Shown here: piece after piece, positions 44,713 through 54,125 of the stretch
How the letters are laid out: every line of letters starts with the position of its first letter
Numbering within the stretch: position 1 is the stretch's first letter
NCBI RefSeq assembly: GCF_900155605.1
Contig: NZ_LT707420.1
Location: 1,625,205 to 1,689,204, forward strand
Length of the DNA stretch: 64,000 bases
Reading direction: 5' to 3'
Source: Actinomyces marseillensis
GTDB lineage: Bacteria; Actinomycetota; Actinomycetes; Actinomycetales; Actinomycetaceae
Program-made: the position numbers and the translations under genes
Notes under the pieces: generated by a model
The model's database searches: none
Told to the model about the DNA's origin: nothing
What the model saw: the letters and a program-made list of their open reading frames with translations, nothing else

Positions 44713-47700
44713 TCAGTGCTTGGAGACGCTCACAGCGAGCTTCTCCCCTGCCTCAACCGACAGGGACAATGCCAGAGTCTCGGAAGCAATCATGTCCTTC
44801 CAAGTCTCGACATCGCTCACATGCTCAGCCGGAACCGTCAGCGTCAGGTCGATGCGGTCCGCAATGTGCAGGCCAGCATTCTTACGCTCATCCTGGACGG
44901 CGCGAACGACATCGCGAGCGTAGCCCTCGGCCTCAAGCTCAGGGGTCAGCTCCGTATCGAGCACAACGAAGGTGCCTGAGGGCAGAACATCTGCAACCTG
45001 GCCCTCGGCGGCGTCCACAGAAGTGGAAACGGAGAACATGTCACCGGTCAACACCAGCGGCTTCCCATCCAACTCAACGGAAGCGAAGCGGCACTCACCG
45101 TCCACAACCTCCCACTCACCGGACTTCTGAGCCTTAAACAGCTGGCTCGTCAGCTTACGAACAGCCGGATCAAAGGCACGCGGGTTAAGCGAAAGCTCAG
45201 TGCGCACACTCAAACCAGAAGTCTCAGGAGAAGCAAACACCACAGACTTGACGTTGACTTCAGAGGCAATAAGATCCGCGAAGGGCTCCAGCTCCTTGTG
45301 GTGCTCAGAGACAACCTGCAAGGAAGCCAAAGGCTGACGCACGCGCAGCTGGTGGGTCTTACGCAGGGCGTGAGCAGCGGAGACGACGGAACGAACCTCG
45401 TCCATGGCCTCGACAAGCGCAGAGTCAGCCACGGCCTCGGAAATCACGGGGAAGTCCACCAAGTGCACGGATTCCCCACCCGTCAGGCCGCGCCAGATCT
45501 CCTCGGAAAGCAGCGGCAGCAAGGGGGCTGCCAGCTCCATGAGGGTGACCAAGGCGGTGTAGAGGGCGTCGAATGCTGCACTGTCCTCGTCCCAGAAACG
45601 CTGGCGCTGAGTACGCACGTACCAGTTGGTCAGCACATCCAGGTAGTCGCGGATCGCGTCGCAGGCACCGGCAACGTCATAGGCGTCCAATGCGCCGCGA
45701 GCGTCCTCAGCCAAGGAGCGCGTGTGAGCAAGCAGGTAGCGATCCATCTGAGGCAGAGCATCGACAACTGCCTGATCCGATAGGTCAAGGCGCTTGGCCT
45801 CGTAGCCCGCTCCCCCGTTGCACGCACCGGCGTACAGGGTAAAGAAGTAGTAGGTGTTCCAAATGGGCAGGAGCACCTGGCGAACCGTATCGCGGATCGA
45901 CTCTTCCTTGACCATGAGGTTTCCGCCGCGCACGACCGGGCTGGACATAAGGAACCAACGCATCGCGTCGGAACCGTACTTGTTGAAGACCTCGGCCACA
46001 TCCGGGTAGTTGCGCAGGGACTTGCTCATCTTCAGGCCGTCGTCACCCAGAACAATACCGTGGGAGACGCACGAACGGAAGGCCGGGCGATCAAAGAGCG
46101 CAGTCGCTAGGACGTGCAGCGTATAGAACCAGCCGCGCGTCTGACCGATGTACTCGACAATGAAGTCGCCCGGGTAGTGGTTTTCGAACCACTCCTGGTT
46201 CTCAAACGGGTAGTGAACCTGCGCGAAGGGCATGGAGCCGGACTCAAACCAGCAGTCGAAGACGTCGGAAATACGACGCATCGTCGACTTGCCTGTCGGG
46301 TCGTCCGGGTTCGGGCGGGTGAGCTGATCAATGAAGGGACGGTGGAAGTCCGTGACCTTCACGCCGAAGTCGGCTTCCAGCTCTGCAACCGAGCCGTAAA
46401 CGTCGGTACGTGGGTATTGCGGATCGTCCGATACCCACACGGGGATCGGTGCGCCCCAGAAGCGGTTACGCGAAATCGACCAGTCGCGAGCGCCCTCCAG
46501 CCACTTGCCGAAGATACCGTCCTTGATGTGCGCGGGGGTCCACGTGATCTCTTGGTTGAGTTCGACCATGCGGTCACGGATCTCGGTCACGCGCACGAAC
46601 CACGAGGACACTGCCTTATACATGAGCGGCTTGCGGCAGCGCCAGCAGTGCGGGTAGGAGTGCACGTAGGACTTTTCGCGAACCAGCACGGCGCGAATTT
46701 CGGGCGCGCGACGCGCGATCGGTCCCCCCTGCTCGCGCAGGTCAGCCACGACGTAGCGGTTCGCATCGAAGATCTGCATGCCCTCATAATCGGGGACCTC
46801 CGAGGTGAAAACACCGCCCTCGTCGATGGGCAGCACCACGCCGATACCGTATTCCATGCAGGTCCACATATCGTCTTCACCGAATGCGGGAGCCTGGTGG
46901 ACAAGGCCGGTACCATCCGTGGTCGTCACGTAGTCAGCGGCGATGATCGACCAGCCGTTGGGGCCGGGCGCGCCGCCCTCTGCACGGCGCTCGGGGGTAT
47001 CAAAGAAATCGTAGATCGGGTGGTAGTGCAGACCAACCAGTTCCGAACCCTTATAGGTGGCGACGACCTGCGGATCTTCACCCAGTTCCTTGGCGTAAGC
47101 GCTGATCAGGTCCGAGGCGATCAGGACACGCTCGCCAGCAAGGACACCCTCATGATCTGGTGCAACCTGAACCAAGGCGTAGTCGATCTGCGGTCCCACA
47201 GCGATCGCCGAGTTCGAAGGAAGGGTCCACGGCGTGGTCGTCCAGATCAGTGCCAGTTCGGGACGCTCAGAATCTTCGCGCAGCTTCTTTTCCAAGCGCA
47301 GGCCGACGGTAACGGTGTTATCAGTGCGATCCTGATACACATCGTCGTCCATCTTGAGCTCATGGTTGCTCAAGGGAGTGCGGTCATGCCAGCAGTACGG
47401 CAAAACGCGGTAACCCTGGTAGGCAAGCCCCTTATCGTAAAGCTGCTTGAATGCCCACAAGACCGATTCTGTGTAAGACATATCCAAGGTCTTGTAGTCG
47501 TTGTCGAAATCGACCCAGCGGGCCTGGCGAGTAACGTACTCTTCCCATTCCTTGGTGTAGCGAAGCACGGAGGAGCGGCAGGCAGCATTGAAGGCCTCGA
47601 TACCGATTCCGCCGGGACGCGTGATTTCGGTGACGTCTTCGATTCCCAGCTGACGCTGCGCTTCAAGCTCTGCGGGCAGACCGTGGGTATCCCAACCGAA

Positions 47701-47988
47701 ACGGCGCTCAACGTGGTGTCCGAGCATGGTCTGGTAGCGACCGACAACGTCCTTGATGTAGCCGGTCAAGAGGTGACCGTAGTGCGGGAGGCCGTTTGCA
47801 AAAGGCGGGCCGTCGTAGAACACGAATTCGTTCTGACCGCCCTTACCGGCGGGACGGCGGGTAATGGATTTACGGAAGGTGTCATCAGCGGCCCAGAAAG
47901 CCAGGGTCTGTCCTTCCATCTGAGGGAAGGACGGGCTTGGATCCACTTGCTCATCGCGATGGCGCGGGTAGAAGCCGTGCTTCGTCAT
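44713..47988 (-). CDS. ileS: Isoleucyl-tRNA synthetase
   Basis: Charges tRNA-Ile. The 1091 residues form a class I synthetase with HIGH-like motif [18 protein letters not shown] near residue 60, editing domain with [17 protein letters not shown], and [11 protein letters not shown] as KMSKS motif. The length is that of the eukaryote-like (type 2) IleS common in actinobacteria. The start is ATG 47988 (AAGGACG upstream); the extension to 48084 runs through the T-box. Controlled by the T-box leader. Confidence 0.97.
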   Translation of the reverse strand: MTKHGFYPRHRDEQVDPSPSFPQMEGQTLAFWAADDTFRKSITRRPAGKGGQNEFVFYDGPPFANGLPHYGHLLTGYIKDVVGRYQTMLGHHVERRFGWDTHGLPAELEAQRQLGIEDVTEITRPGGIGIEAFNAACRSSVLRYTKEWEEYVTRQARWVDFDNDYKTLDMSYTESVLWAFKQLYDKGLAYQGYRVLPYCWHDRTPLSNHELKMDDDVYQDRTDNTVTVGLRLEKKLREDSERPELALIWTTTPWTLPSNSAIAVGPQIDYALVQVAPDHEGVLAGERVLIASDLISAYAKELGEDPQVVATYKGSELVGLHYHPIYDFFDTPERRAEGGAPGPNGWSIIAADYVTTTDGTGLVHQAPAFGEDDMWTCMEYGIGVVLPIDEGGVFTSEVPDYEGMQIFDANRYVVADLREQGGPIARRAPEIRAVLVREKSYVHSYPHCWRCRKPLMYKAVSSWFVRVTEIRDRMVELNQEITWTPAHIKDGIFGKWLEGARDWSISRNRFWGAPIPVWVSDDPQYPRTDVYGSVAELEADFGVKVTDFHRPFIDQLTRPNPDDPTGKSTMRRISDVFDCWFESGSMPFAQVHYPFENQEWFENHYPGDFIVEYIGQTRGWFYTLHVLATALFDRPAFRSCVSHGIVLGDDGLKMSKSLRNYPDVAEVFNKYGSDAMRWFLMSSPVVRGGNLMVKEESIRDTVRQVLLPIWNTYYFFTLYAGACNGGAGYEAKRLDLSDQAVVDALPQMDRYLLAHTRSLAEDARGALDAYDVAGACDAIRDYLDVLTNWYVRTQRQRFWDEDSAAFDALYTALVTLMELAAPLLPLLSEEIWRGLTGGESVHLVDFPVISEAVADSALVEAMDEVRSVVSAAHALRKTHQLRVRQPLASLQVVSEHHKELEPFADLIASEVNVKSVVFASPETSGLSVRTELSLNPRAFDPAVRKLTSQLFKAQKSGEWEVVDGECRFASVELDGKPLVLTGDMFSVSTSVDAAEGQVADVLPSGTFVVLDTELTPELEAEGYARDVVRAVQDERKNAGLHIADRIDLTLTVPAEHVSDVETWKDMIASETLALSLSVEAGEKLAVSVSKH

Positions 47989-48195
47989 GTTTCGTCCTTG
48001 TGTCGCAGGTCCACAGGGACGAGGATCAGCGTTGCCGATTCCCGCGGTACCACCCCGCTTGCTACGCGCTGCGTAGCCGCTCATTAACAGCTGTGACGGG
48101 CTTACCCGTTCGGTTCTACTAGAGCTTTCGCTCGTTCTTCCGAATGCTCCCCGGTGATTCCTACAGACGTAGCCGGATCAACGCCTGTCCTAGTC
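47989..48195 (-). promoter_or_regulatory. Isoleucine T-box riboswitch, translational, ultrashort Stem I
   Basis: Read on the minus strand. A minimal Stem I (complement of 48151-48176) has CCGG/CCGG and CTAC/GTAG helices and a 3'-side loop GAATCA with specifier ATC (Ile; complement of 48156-48158). GGAAGAACG follows, and the T-box GGGGTGGTACCGCGGG is the complement of 48041-48056, whose UGGU can pair with the tRNA ACCA end. A sequestrator (complement of 48012-48022 with 47992-48002) would mask the ileS ribosome-binding site. A TAGACT -10-like element lies just upstream. Uncharged tRNA-Ile should free the site and raise IleS synthesis. Confidence 0.93.
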
Positions 48196-48308
48196 TACGC
48201 AAAGCGCGCTCCCAAGGCACTTCTATCTCGCCACAAGCACAAAAATGAGATCAGCATCGCGATAGAGTTAGCGATGTATGCACAGCCACGCAACAAGGAA
48301 GAAGGCAC

Positions 48309-49322
48309 ATGGACATTTCCCGACCTTCGACGGCCGTTACAGCGGTTGTGTGCCTTGCTTTGGTGTGCGCCTACCGCTTTCAAGAGGCATTGACTGCTGC
48401 AGGTATCCCGATTTCCCGCATGATTGCAATCTTTTCAGGGATCACCCTTCAGTCTTTACCTTTCTTGGCGATCAGTTCCCTCATCGCTGCTGCGATTGAG
48501 GTGTTTCTTTCCCCTCGTCAGCTTGCACGTTTCTTCCCACGAGGCCGCATTGCCGGTTGCGTCGTTGCTTTCGTCTATTCCGCGCTTCTTCCCGTCTGCG
48601 ATTGTTCAACCGTTCCTCTTGTACGTACCCTGCTGCGTCGAGGCGTTCCCCCGCGCACTGTTTTCATCATCCTTTTTGCGGCGCCATCCATCAACCCACT
48701 TGTCTTGTTTTCAACGTGGTACGCCTTTGGCCCGTCACTGAAAGCGGTATCGCTCCGCGTGGTGGCAGCCGTCATCTGCACCATGACAATTGCTCTTTTG
48801 CTCAGCATCCGTATGCCCTCTCTGACGGCGATTTTGCGCCAGAGCGAGTCAGATGACTCCTGTGAGTGTTCACATGGTTGCGGAGTCCACGCGGCGCACG
48901 CTACGCGAGGGCGTTTTTCTTCATTTTCTTCCGCGTCAGCCTCGGCCTTCCTGCGCGTCGTACCCTATATGTTGATCGGAGCCGCACTCTCCAGCATCAT
49001 CCAGGGGCTTCTCCCTGCTGGGTTTATGACGGGACATACTTCCTCATATGTGTCCATTGCCGTTGCAATGTTGATGGCTTTTGTTCTCTCTCAGTGTTCA
49101 TCATCCGATGCGATCGTGGCGCGGAGCATGACGAGTCTGCTTCCCCCCGGCGCACTCATGACATTCATGCTCATGGGCCCCATGCTTGATGTGAAGAACG
49201 TCTTCATGTTGTCAGCCGTTTTCTCGACGCGCTTTACTCTTCGCATCTGCGCAACCATCACCGCAGTTGTTGCGTTGGCCGGTCTTGTCTTGACCTGGTG
49301 GGGCTTGGGAGGTGCATTGTGA
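48309..49322 (+). CDS. UPF0718 (YcgR-type) membrane permease
   Basis: The 337 residues have about eight to ten membrane segments and the family motif LLPVCDCSTVPLVRTLLRRGVPP, with a mirrored second half (LSQCSSSDAIVARSM). A Cys/His cluster in the middle loop (SCECSHGCGVHAAHA, about residues 182-197) could bind metal. Relatives include ArsP-like organoarsenic exporters and B. subtilis YcgR; the substrate here is unknown. GGAAGAAGG precedes ATG 48309. The stop overlaps the next gene (GTGA), its usual TIGR03943 partner. Confidence 0.88.
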   Translation: MDISRPSTAVTAVVCLALVCAYRFQEALTAAGIPISRMIAIFSGITLQSLPFLAISSLIAAAIEVFLSPRQLARFFPRGRIAGCVVAFVYSALLPVCDCSTVPLVRTLLRRGVPPRTVFIILFAAPSINPLVLFSTWYAFGPSLKAVSLRVVAAVICTMTIALLLSIRMPSLTAILRQSESDDSCECSHGCGVHAAHATRGRFSSFSSASASAFLRVVPYMLIGAALSSIIQGLLPAGFMTGHTSSYVSIAVAMLMAFVLSQCSSSDAIVARSMTSLLPPGALMTFMLMGPMLDVKNVFMLSAVFSTRFTLRICATITAVVALAGLVLTWWGLGGAL

Positions 49323-50050
49323 GGGCACGCGCTTTGATCTTTGTCCTGGCTGCAGCGAGCTTAGGCTTCCTCTTCCTTTCGAGGCGATGGGTCTATTTCT
49401 TCCCGCCTCGTTTCCTTCCGCTGATCATTTTCTTGTGTGTCGTCTTCACTGTGTGGGCCGTTGTCGACCTTTTTGCACGTAGGCCGGAAAAACATACTCA
49501 CCGAACACGCGCGAATGCGGTATATCTTCTCATTCCAGTCATTGCATGGTCCCTACCTTTTTCTCTGGTCCCCTCGAGTTTCCTTGGGTCAACGAGCTCA
49601 GCGAGTGCTATTTCACCGACGCCCATCCCTTCATCTTCAGATGTTTCTTCCGCAGCACACTTCCACACCGACCGCGTGATCGACACGAACAATTACTACG
49701 ACAGCGTCATCGATATGGTGACCCACCCCGATCAGTGGGATGGCAAAACAATCGAGGTATCTGGCTTCGTTTTACCCAAAGACAAAGCCTCCTCGGAGGC
49801 AGGGATGCCGCCATTCGGTCCAGATGACAGCTTCGGCTTATCCCGGATGACCATGTGGTGCTGCGCAGCCGATGCTTACGCCTTGGGTTTTGCCGTGAAT
49901 AACACAACCTCATTCGCGCCGCAGGCTGATCAATGGGTTCGCATCCAAGGAACTTTAGAAGTCCGCAACTCAAAAGCTCTCTATCTGAAAGCGGCGAGTA
50001 TCACGCCGATTAATCCGCCCGATACCCCCTTTGTCTACGAAAAGAAGTAG
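49319..50050 (+). CDS. TIGR03943/UPF0703 (YcgQ-type) protein
   Basis: The 243 residues have three hydrophobic segments at the N-terminus (about 4-17, 27-45 and 65-80), a Ser/Thr/Pro linker and an outside OB-like domain with GKTIEVSGFVLPKD, SRMTMWCCAADAYALGF and WVRIQGTLEV, where the double cysteine is characteristic. This family almost always travels with the UPF0718 permease. Start GTG 49319 is preceded by GGGAGG and overlaps the permease stop. Joint function, perhaps metal or metalloid handling, is unproven. Confidence 0.88.
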   Translation: MRARALIFVLAAASLGFLFLSRRWVYFFPPRFLPLIIFLCVVFTVWAVVDLFARRPEKHTHRTRANAVYLLIPVIAWSLPFSLVPSSFLGSTSSASAISPTPIPSSSDVSSAAHFHTDRVIDTNNYYDSVIDMVTHPDQWDGKTIEVSGFVLPKDKASSEAGMPPFGPDDSFGLSRMTMWCCAADAYALGFAVNNTTSFAPQADQWVRIQGTLEVRNSKALYLKAASITPINPPDTPFVYEKK

Positions 50051-50088
50051 GGGTGCCCAGACGCCATGTCGACGTCGAGCACCCCTAC
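50047..50088. terminator. Bidirectional terminator-like hairpin
   Basis: A perfect 10-bp inverted repeat (GTAGGGGTGC at 50047-50056 with its complement at 50079-50088) encloses a 22-base loop that can pair further (GACG/CGTC). It lies between the convergent TIGR03943 gene and the Gly-rich protein gene. Confidence 0.65.
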
Positions 50089-50101
50089 CAGGAATTCCTC
50101 A

Positions 50102-50800
50102 TTACTTAGACGAGGAATCAGAATTTTGGGAGTCAGAGCTTTGAGAAGAGTTCTCAGCAGCCTTCTTCTTTGCAGTTGAGTTCTCGGATCCCTTCTTGGA
50201 GGAGCCGTTCTGAGCTCCCGGACCACCCTGGCCCTGCTGAGCGCCGGGGCCACCCTGACCGCCAGGCATACCCTGCTGACCATTCTGACCCTGCTGACCG
50301 CCAGGCATACCCTGCTGACCGCCAGGCATACCCTGACCTCCTGGACCACCCTGACCGCCAGGCATACCCTGACCACCGGGGCCACCCTGGCCCTGCTGAC
50401 CGCCTGGCATACCTTGTCCGCCGGGGCCACCCTGGCCCTGCTGACCTCCCGGACCACCCTGGCCCGGCTGTCCGGGCGCCGCCTGCGATTGCTGCGTCGG
50501 AGCGGGAGAGGCCACCGAACTTGTTGCCCAACCTGCGCCAAAACCTGCAACCAAGAAAGCCGCTGCAGCACCGGCGGCTACTGCCTTCTTCTTCCAGGAG
50601 GGCTTTGCTGAGGCCTCGTGAGAGACAATCTCATCAGCGGGAAGCCAAGCACCTTCGTAGGTTCCATCTTCCTTCTGGTAGGCAACGTTCACATAGGTCG
50701 TCTTGTCGGCATGAGCATCACGTGCCTTCGCATCCTGGGCCTGAGTCTCGATGACTCGAGTCTCGTCCAGGTGGTCCTTGTTCATATCTTCTGCGCTCAT
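50102..50800 (-). CDS. Membrane-anchored Gly/Pro/Gln repeat (collagen-like) protein
   Basis: A 232-residue protein: acidic N-terminal part (1-70, containing YVNVAYQKEDGTYEGAWLPA), one membrane segment (73-92), then a repeat region (about 109-200) built from GGPGGQ, GQGGPGGQGMPGG and QQGMPGG units, and a Ser/Asn-rich tail ending SDSSSK. The repeat is Gly/Pro/Gln-rich without strict Gly-X-Y periodicity, so a true collagen helix is doubtful. ATG 50800 has AAAGGAA upstream; the longer frame to 50956 lacks a site. Its repetitive DNA invites length variation. Possibly a surface-exposed stalk. Confidence 0.8.
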   Translation of the reverse strand: MSAEDMNKDHLDETRVIETQAQDAKARDAHADKTTYVNVAYQKEDGTYEGAWLPADEIVSHEASAKPSWKKKAVAAGAAAAFLVAGFGAGWATSSVASPAPTQQSQAAPGQPGQGGPGGQQGQGGPGGQGMPGGQQGQGGPGGQGMPGGQGGPGGQGMPGGQQGMPGGQQGQNGQQGMPGGQGGPGAQQGQGGPGAQNGSSKKGSENSTAKKKAAENSSQSSDSQNSDSSSK

Positions 50801-51056
50801 GTGCATTCCTTTCCTCTGGGGCATCCGCCCTGTCGTCTTGGTCTTCAAGGTATGGACCACCTCTATGTCTGTTTTATGTCGCACCTGAGGTTTTCCTGTG
50901 AAGAGAAAGCCATCGCCTATGACGCAGCTCACAGAAATTAATTTTGTCCACGTCAACGCCCAAAATTCACTCAGAGATAGCGTGTAGGTGCCTCAAAGAT
51001 GAGGCATCACGGATCAATCCGATGAGTTCATTCCTCTCCCCTTTAGGACGGACCTC
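50801..51056. promoter_or_regulatory. Divergent control region, Gly-rich protein / MFS porter
   Basis: A 256-base gap with no coding potential. A 7-bp perfect inverted repeat (TGCCTCA/TGAGGCA, loop AAGA) lies at 50989-51006 and a 5-bp one at 51010-51021, both just upstream of the sugar porter gene. They may be operators for the ROK regulator encoded downstream or leader hairpins. Confidence 0.4.
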
Positions 51057-52517
51057 ATGTCAACCTCACGTACGGCAGTTCCGTTGACCGAAACCCAACG
51101 TCGGGCGCGGAAATACGCCACTTTCCTTGCACTCATTGCAACCCTAGGCCCCTTCTTCTACGGATTCGAAGGAATGGTCCTCAACGCCGCAATTAAAGCC
51201 GTCGGCACCACCTTCCACCTTGGCCCATTCCTCCAGGGCGTTGCCGGCGCAGCAGGCGTCATCGGCGGCCTCATCGGCGCACTTGGAGCGGGACGTATTT
51301 CCGATAAGATCGGGCGCAAAACAACCCTGATGTGGGTTGGTCCCTTCCTCCTCTTCGAAGCGCTCCTTGGTCCTCTTTCACCAATTCTGGGAAGCTTCGG
51401 ATACCCCTTCCTCCTCCTCACCCGCATTGTCGGCGGCATTGGTTTTGGTGCAGCAACCACCGTTGCACCCGGGTACGTCGCAGAAATTGCACCTGCTGAT
51501 ATCCGAGGCCGCCTGATTGGCTTCCGCCAGCTGGCCATCATCCTCGGTCTTTTCTTTGCCGGCCTCATCAATATGGGTGTCGTACGCCTGACCGGCGGTG
51601 CCGCGAAGCCCGCATTCTGGGGGCTGCAGACCTGGCAAGTTCTTTTCGCATGCCTCATCATCCCTGCTCTCCTCTTTGTGATCTTTACGGCACAGATTCC
51701 AGAGTCGCCTCGTTACCTGGTATCCGTGGGCAAGAAGAAGGAAGCCGAAGCTGTCCTCGCAAAGGTCAGCGGTGAAGACGACCCCGCAGCGCGCGTCAAA
51801 GCAATCTCCGCATCAATGGAAGAAACTGGCGGACGCAAGCTCAGCATTGGTGAGATCTTCTCCTCGAAGTGGCGCGGACTTGTCCTGGTTGGCATGATGA
51901 TCGCCGCGTTCCAGCAGCTCACCGGCATCAACGGCGTCTTCTTCTACTCAAACTCCCTCTTCGCAGCAGTGGGATTCAACGAATCAATGGCATTGCAGCA
52001 AACCCTGCTCATCACGGGCTTCAAGATTGTCGGTGTTGTCTCCGGCATTCTCCTTGTGGACCACGTGGGACGTAAGCGGATGCTCATCTACGGAGGCACA
52101 CTGATCTTCGTATCCCTGGGTGTCGTTGCAACCGTCTTCACCCTGGCACCCGTTGTGGACGGAAAGCCCGACGTTGCAGACAACCCGGTATTGGCTTTCC
52201 TCGCTGTCGCGGCGCTGTGCACCTTCCTGCTGGGATTCACCTCCTCGTGGGGACCGATCTTCTCGATCGTCATGGGCGAAATGTTCCCCAACTCGATTCG
52301 CGGTGGCGCAATGTCCATGGCCTCGGGAGCTGACTTCTTCATCAACTTCCTTGTGGTCTTGCTCTTCCCCTTCCTCATCTCGTGGTCGCCTGCAGGAACC
52401 TACTGGATCTACTGCGCATTCGGTGTCCTAGCTGTCATCTTCACCGCAAAGTACCTGAAGGAAACCACCGGTACCGAACTCGAAGACATGGACAAGCTCG
52501 CCGCTGCCGAGAAGTGA
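51057..52517 (+). CDS. MFS sugar porter
   Basis: A 486-residue member of the sugar porter family with 12 predicted membrane segments. Signatures: GRISDKIGRKTTL after segment 2, ADIRGRLIGFRQLAI near segment 5, PESPRYLVSVGKKKEAE at the central loop, QQLTGINGVFFYSNSLF in segment 7 and a C-terminal FTAKYLKETTGTELEDM. It probably imports a monosaccharide or a sulfated sugar by proton symport. AGGACGG precedes the ATG. First gene of the second sulfatase locus, ten bases before the sulfatase. Confidence 0.93.
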   Translation: MSTSRTAVPLTETQRRARKYATFLALIATLGPFFYGFEGMVLNAAIKAVGTTFHLGPFLQGVAGAAGVIGGLIGALGAGRISDKIGRKTTLMWVGPFLLFEALLGPLSPILGSFGYPFLLLTRIVGGIGFGAATTVAPGYVAEIAPADIRGRLIGFRQLAIILGLFFAGLINMGVVRLTGGAAKPAFWGLQTWQVLFACLIIPALLFVIFTAQIPESPRYLVSVGKKKEAEAVLAKVSGEDDPAARVKAISASMEETGGRKLSIGEIFSSKWRGLVLVGMMIAAFQQLTGINGVFFYSNSLFAAVGFNESMALQQTLLITGFKIVGVVSGILLVDHVGRKRMLIYGGTLIFVSLGVVATVFTLAPVVDGKPDVADNPVLAFLAVAALCTFLLGFTSSWGPIFSIVMGEMFPNSIRGGAMSMASGADFFINFLVVLLFPFLISWSPAGTYWIYCAFGVLAVIFTAKYLKETTGTELEDMDKLAAAEK

Positions 52518-52527
52518 AAGGACCATC

Positions 52528-54057
52528 ATGTCTGACACATACGAACGCTCCAGTGACATCCCGGACAATGTCCGCAATGTCCTGGTGATCATGACGGACC
52601 AGCATCGCACGGATACGATCGGCTGCCTGGGCAACCCCCACGCCCAAACTCCCGTCATTGATGAGATGGGGCGCAACGGTTTTGCCTTCACCAACTGTTT
52701 CACTCCCACCGCAATCTGCACACCCGCACGCGCCTCACTTCTAACAGGAAAGCGCCCCGGAAAGCACCTTGTACTGGCCAACCCCGAATGGAACATCGCC
52801 TACCAGACGATGATCCCCCTTGGGACCTGGACCTACACTCAGGCACTTCGCGATGCAGGCTACAACGTTGGCATCGTTGGAAAGTACCACTGTGGGGCGA
52901 ACCTCCCCGACAAGTTCGGCGCCGATGACGACACCTATTGGGGCGCTGAAAACCCCGTTGCCAACGAAAAGTACGTCGCATGGCTCAACCAGCACGGACT
53001 TCCCCCAGTTCGCGCCCACGACTTCTGGCGAGGAAAGCTCCCGGGAGGCCGCGACGGGCACATCATCGCCGCACGCCTCGAACAACCAGAAGAAGCAACC
53101 TTCGAGCGTTTCCTAGCTGATCGAGCAATCGAAAAGCTCCGGGAATATGCGGCCGATTGGAAGGAAAACGGACAGCCCTTCAGCTTGGATGTCCACTTCT
53201 TTGGCCCGCACCTCCCCTACTTCCTCCCCGATGAATGGTTCGATTTGATCGATCCAAACGATGTCACCTTGCCCGAAAACTTCGGTGACTCGCTCATCGG
53301 TAAACCGCAGATCCAGCAGAACTACGCAACTTACTGGTCAACGTCCTCCTTCGATAACGACCAGTGGAAGAAACTCATCGCGGTCTACTGGGGATACGTC
53401 GCCATGATCGACTTCGAAATCGGTCGAATCATGGACGTGGCACGCGAACTAGGAATTCTCGATGACACCGCGGTCTTCTTCTGCGCAGACCACGGAGAAT
53501 TCACCGGCTCTCACCGCCTGAACGATAAGGGCCCGATGATGTACGACGATATCTACAACGTCCCCTTCATCGCACATATCCCCGGGGTTTCTGCGGTCGG
53601 CCAATCCGACGCCTTCGTGTCTTTGATCGACCTTCCCGCAACCGTCCTCGATATTGCTGGCCTCGATCCAGCCCTTGTTGAAGACGGCCGCTCGATTGTT
53701 GACCTCACGCGAGGCGAAGACGTGCCCGGCTGGCGTGAAAATATCGTTTGCGAGTTCCACGGACATCACTTCCCGCTGCAACAGCGAATGCTGCGCACAA
53801 AGGAATTCAAACTCGTCATCTCACCGGAGTCCATCAATGAGCTCTACGATTTGAGAGTTGATCCCGCAGAGATGAACAATGTATACACGGTGCCTGTCTA
53901 CGACGACATTCGCCGCGAACTCGCAACGAACCTATACCTCCAACTCCGTGAACGCGGAGACCACTCCTTCGCAAAGTGGATGGCGGCCATGACGGACTTC
54001 GATATTCCGCTGGTCAACACCGCCCGAAGCGATCTTGACGAGGTCATGGGTAAGTAA
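52528..54057 (+). CDS. Sulfatase (Cys-type, S1 family)
   Basis: The 509 residues include D24-Q25 (VIMTDQHRTD), formylglycine motif C64-T-P-A-R, KYHCGANLP, FFGPHLPY and CADHGEFTGSHRLNDKGPMMYDDIYNVP. No signal peptide, so a cytoplasmic enzyme acting after import is likely. It differs clearly from the sulfatase at 38589-40076, suggesting another sulfated substrate. AAAGGA upstream of ATG. The maturase is encoded two genes downstream. A hairpin follows the stop. Confidence 0.93.
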   Translation: MSDTYERSSDIPDNVRNVLVIMTDQHRTDTIGCLGNPHAQTPVIDEMGRNGFAFTNCFTPTAICTPARASLLTGKRPGKHLVLANPEWNIAYQTMIPLGTWTYTQALRDAGYNVGIVGKYHCGANLPDKFGADDDTYWGAENPVANEKYVAWLNQHGLPPVRAHDFWRGKLPGGRDGHIIAARLEQPEEATFERFLADRAIEKLREYAADWKENGQPFSLDVHFFGPHLPYFLPDEWFDLIDPNDVTLPENFGDSLIGKPQIQQNYATYWSTSSFDNDQWKKLIAVYWGYVAMIDFEIGRIMDVARELGILDDTAVFFCADHGEFTGSHRLNDKGPMMYDDIYNVPFIAHIPGVSAVGQSDAFVSLIDLPATVLDIAGLDPALVEDGRSIVDLTRGEDVPGWRENIVCEFHGHHFPLQQRMLRTKEFKLVISPESINELYDLRVDPAEMNNVYTVPVYDDIRRELATNLYLQLRERGDHSFAKWMAAMTDFDIPLVNTARSDLDEVMGK

Positions 54058-54066
54058 CACGCCTTC

Positions 54067-54103
54067 GGTGTGGGCCTTCCGGGGCGTGCGGGAGGCCCAC
54101 ACC
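54067..54103 (+). terminator. Hairpin between sulfatase and ROK regulator genes
   Basis: GGTGTGGGCC (54067-54076) pairs perfectly with 54094-54103 and the inner GC-rich bases can extend the stem. It lies nine bases after the stop, without a T-run. It could partly separate MFS-sulfatase from ROK-maturase-TauE expression. Confidence 0.6.
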
Positions 54104-54125
54104 ACACAGCATCAAAGGAGAGGAC

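Noticed and set aside
46114-48087. 657-residue open frame on the plus strand
   Set aside because: It is antisense to ileS, which has full HIGH and KMSKS motifs; the frame is a by-product of codon use.
50200-50480. Short DNA repeats resembling a CRISPR array
   Set aside because: Repeats are contiguous, in frame, of uneven length and encode Gly/Pro/Gln units; there are no unique spacers and no cas genes.
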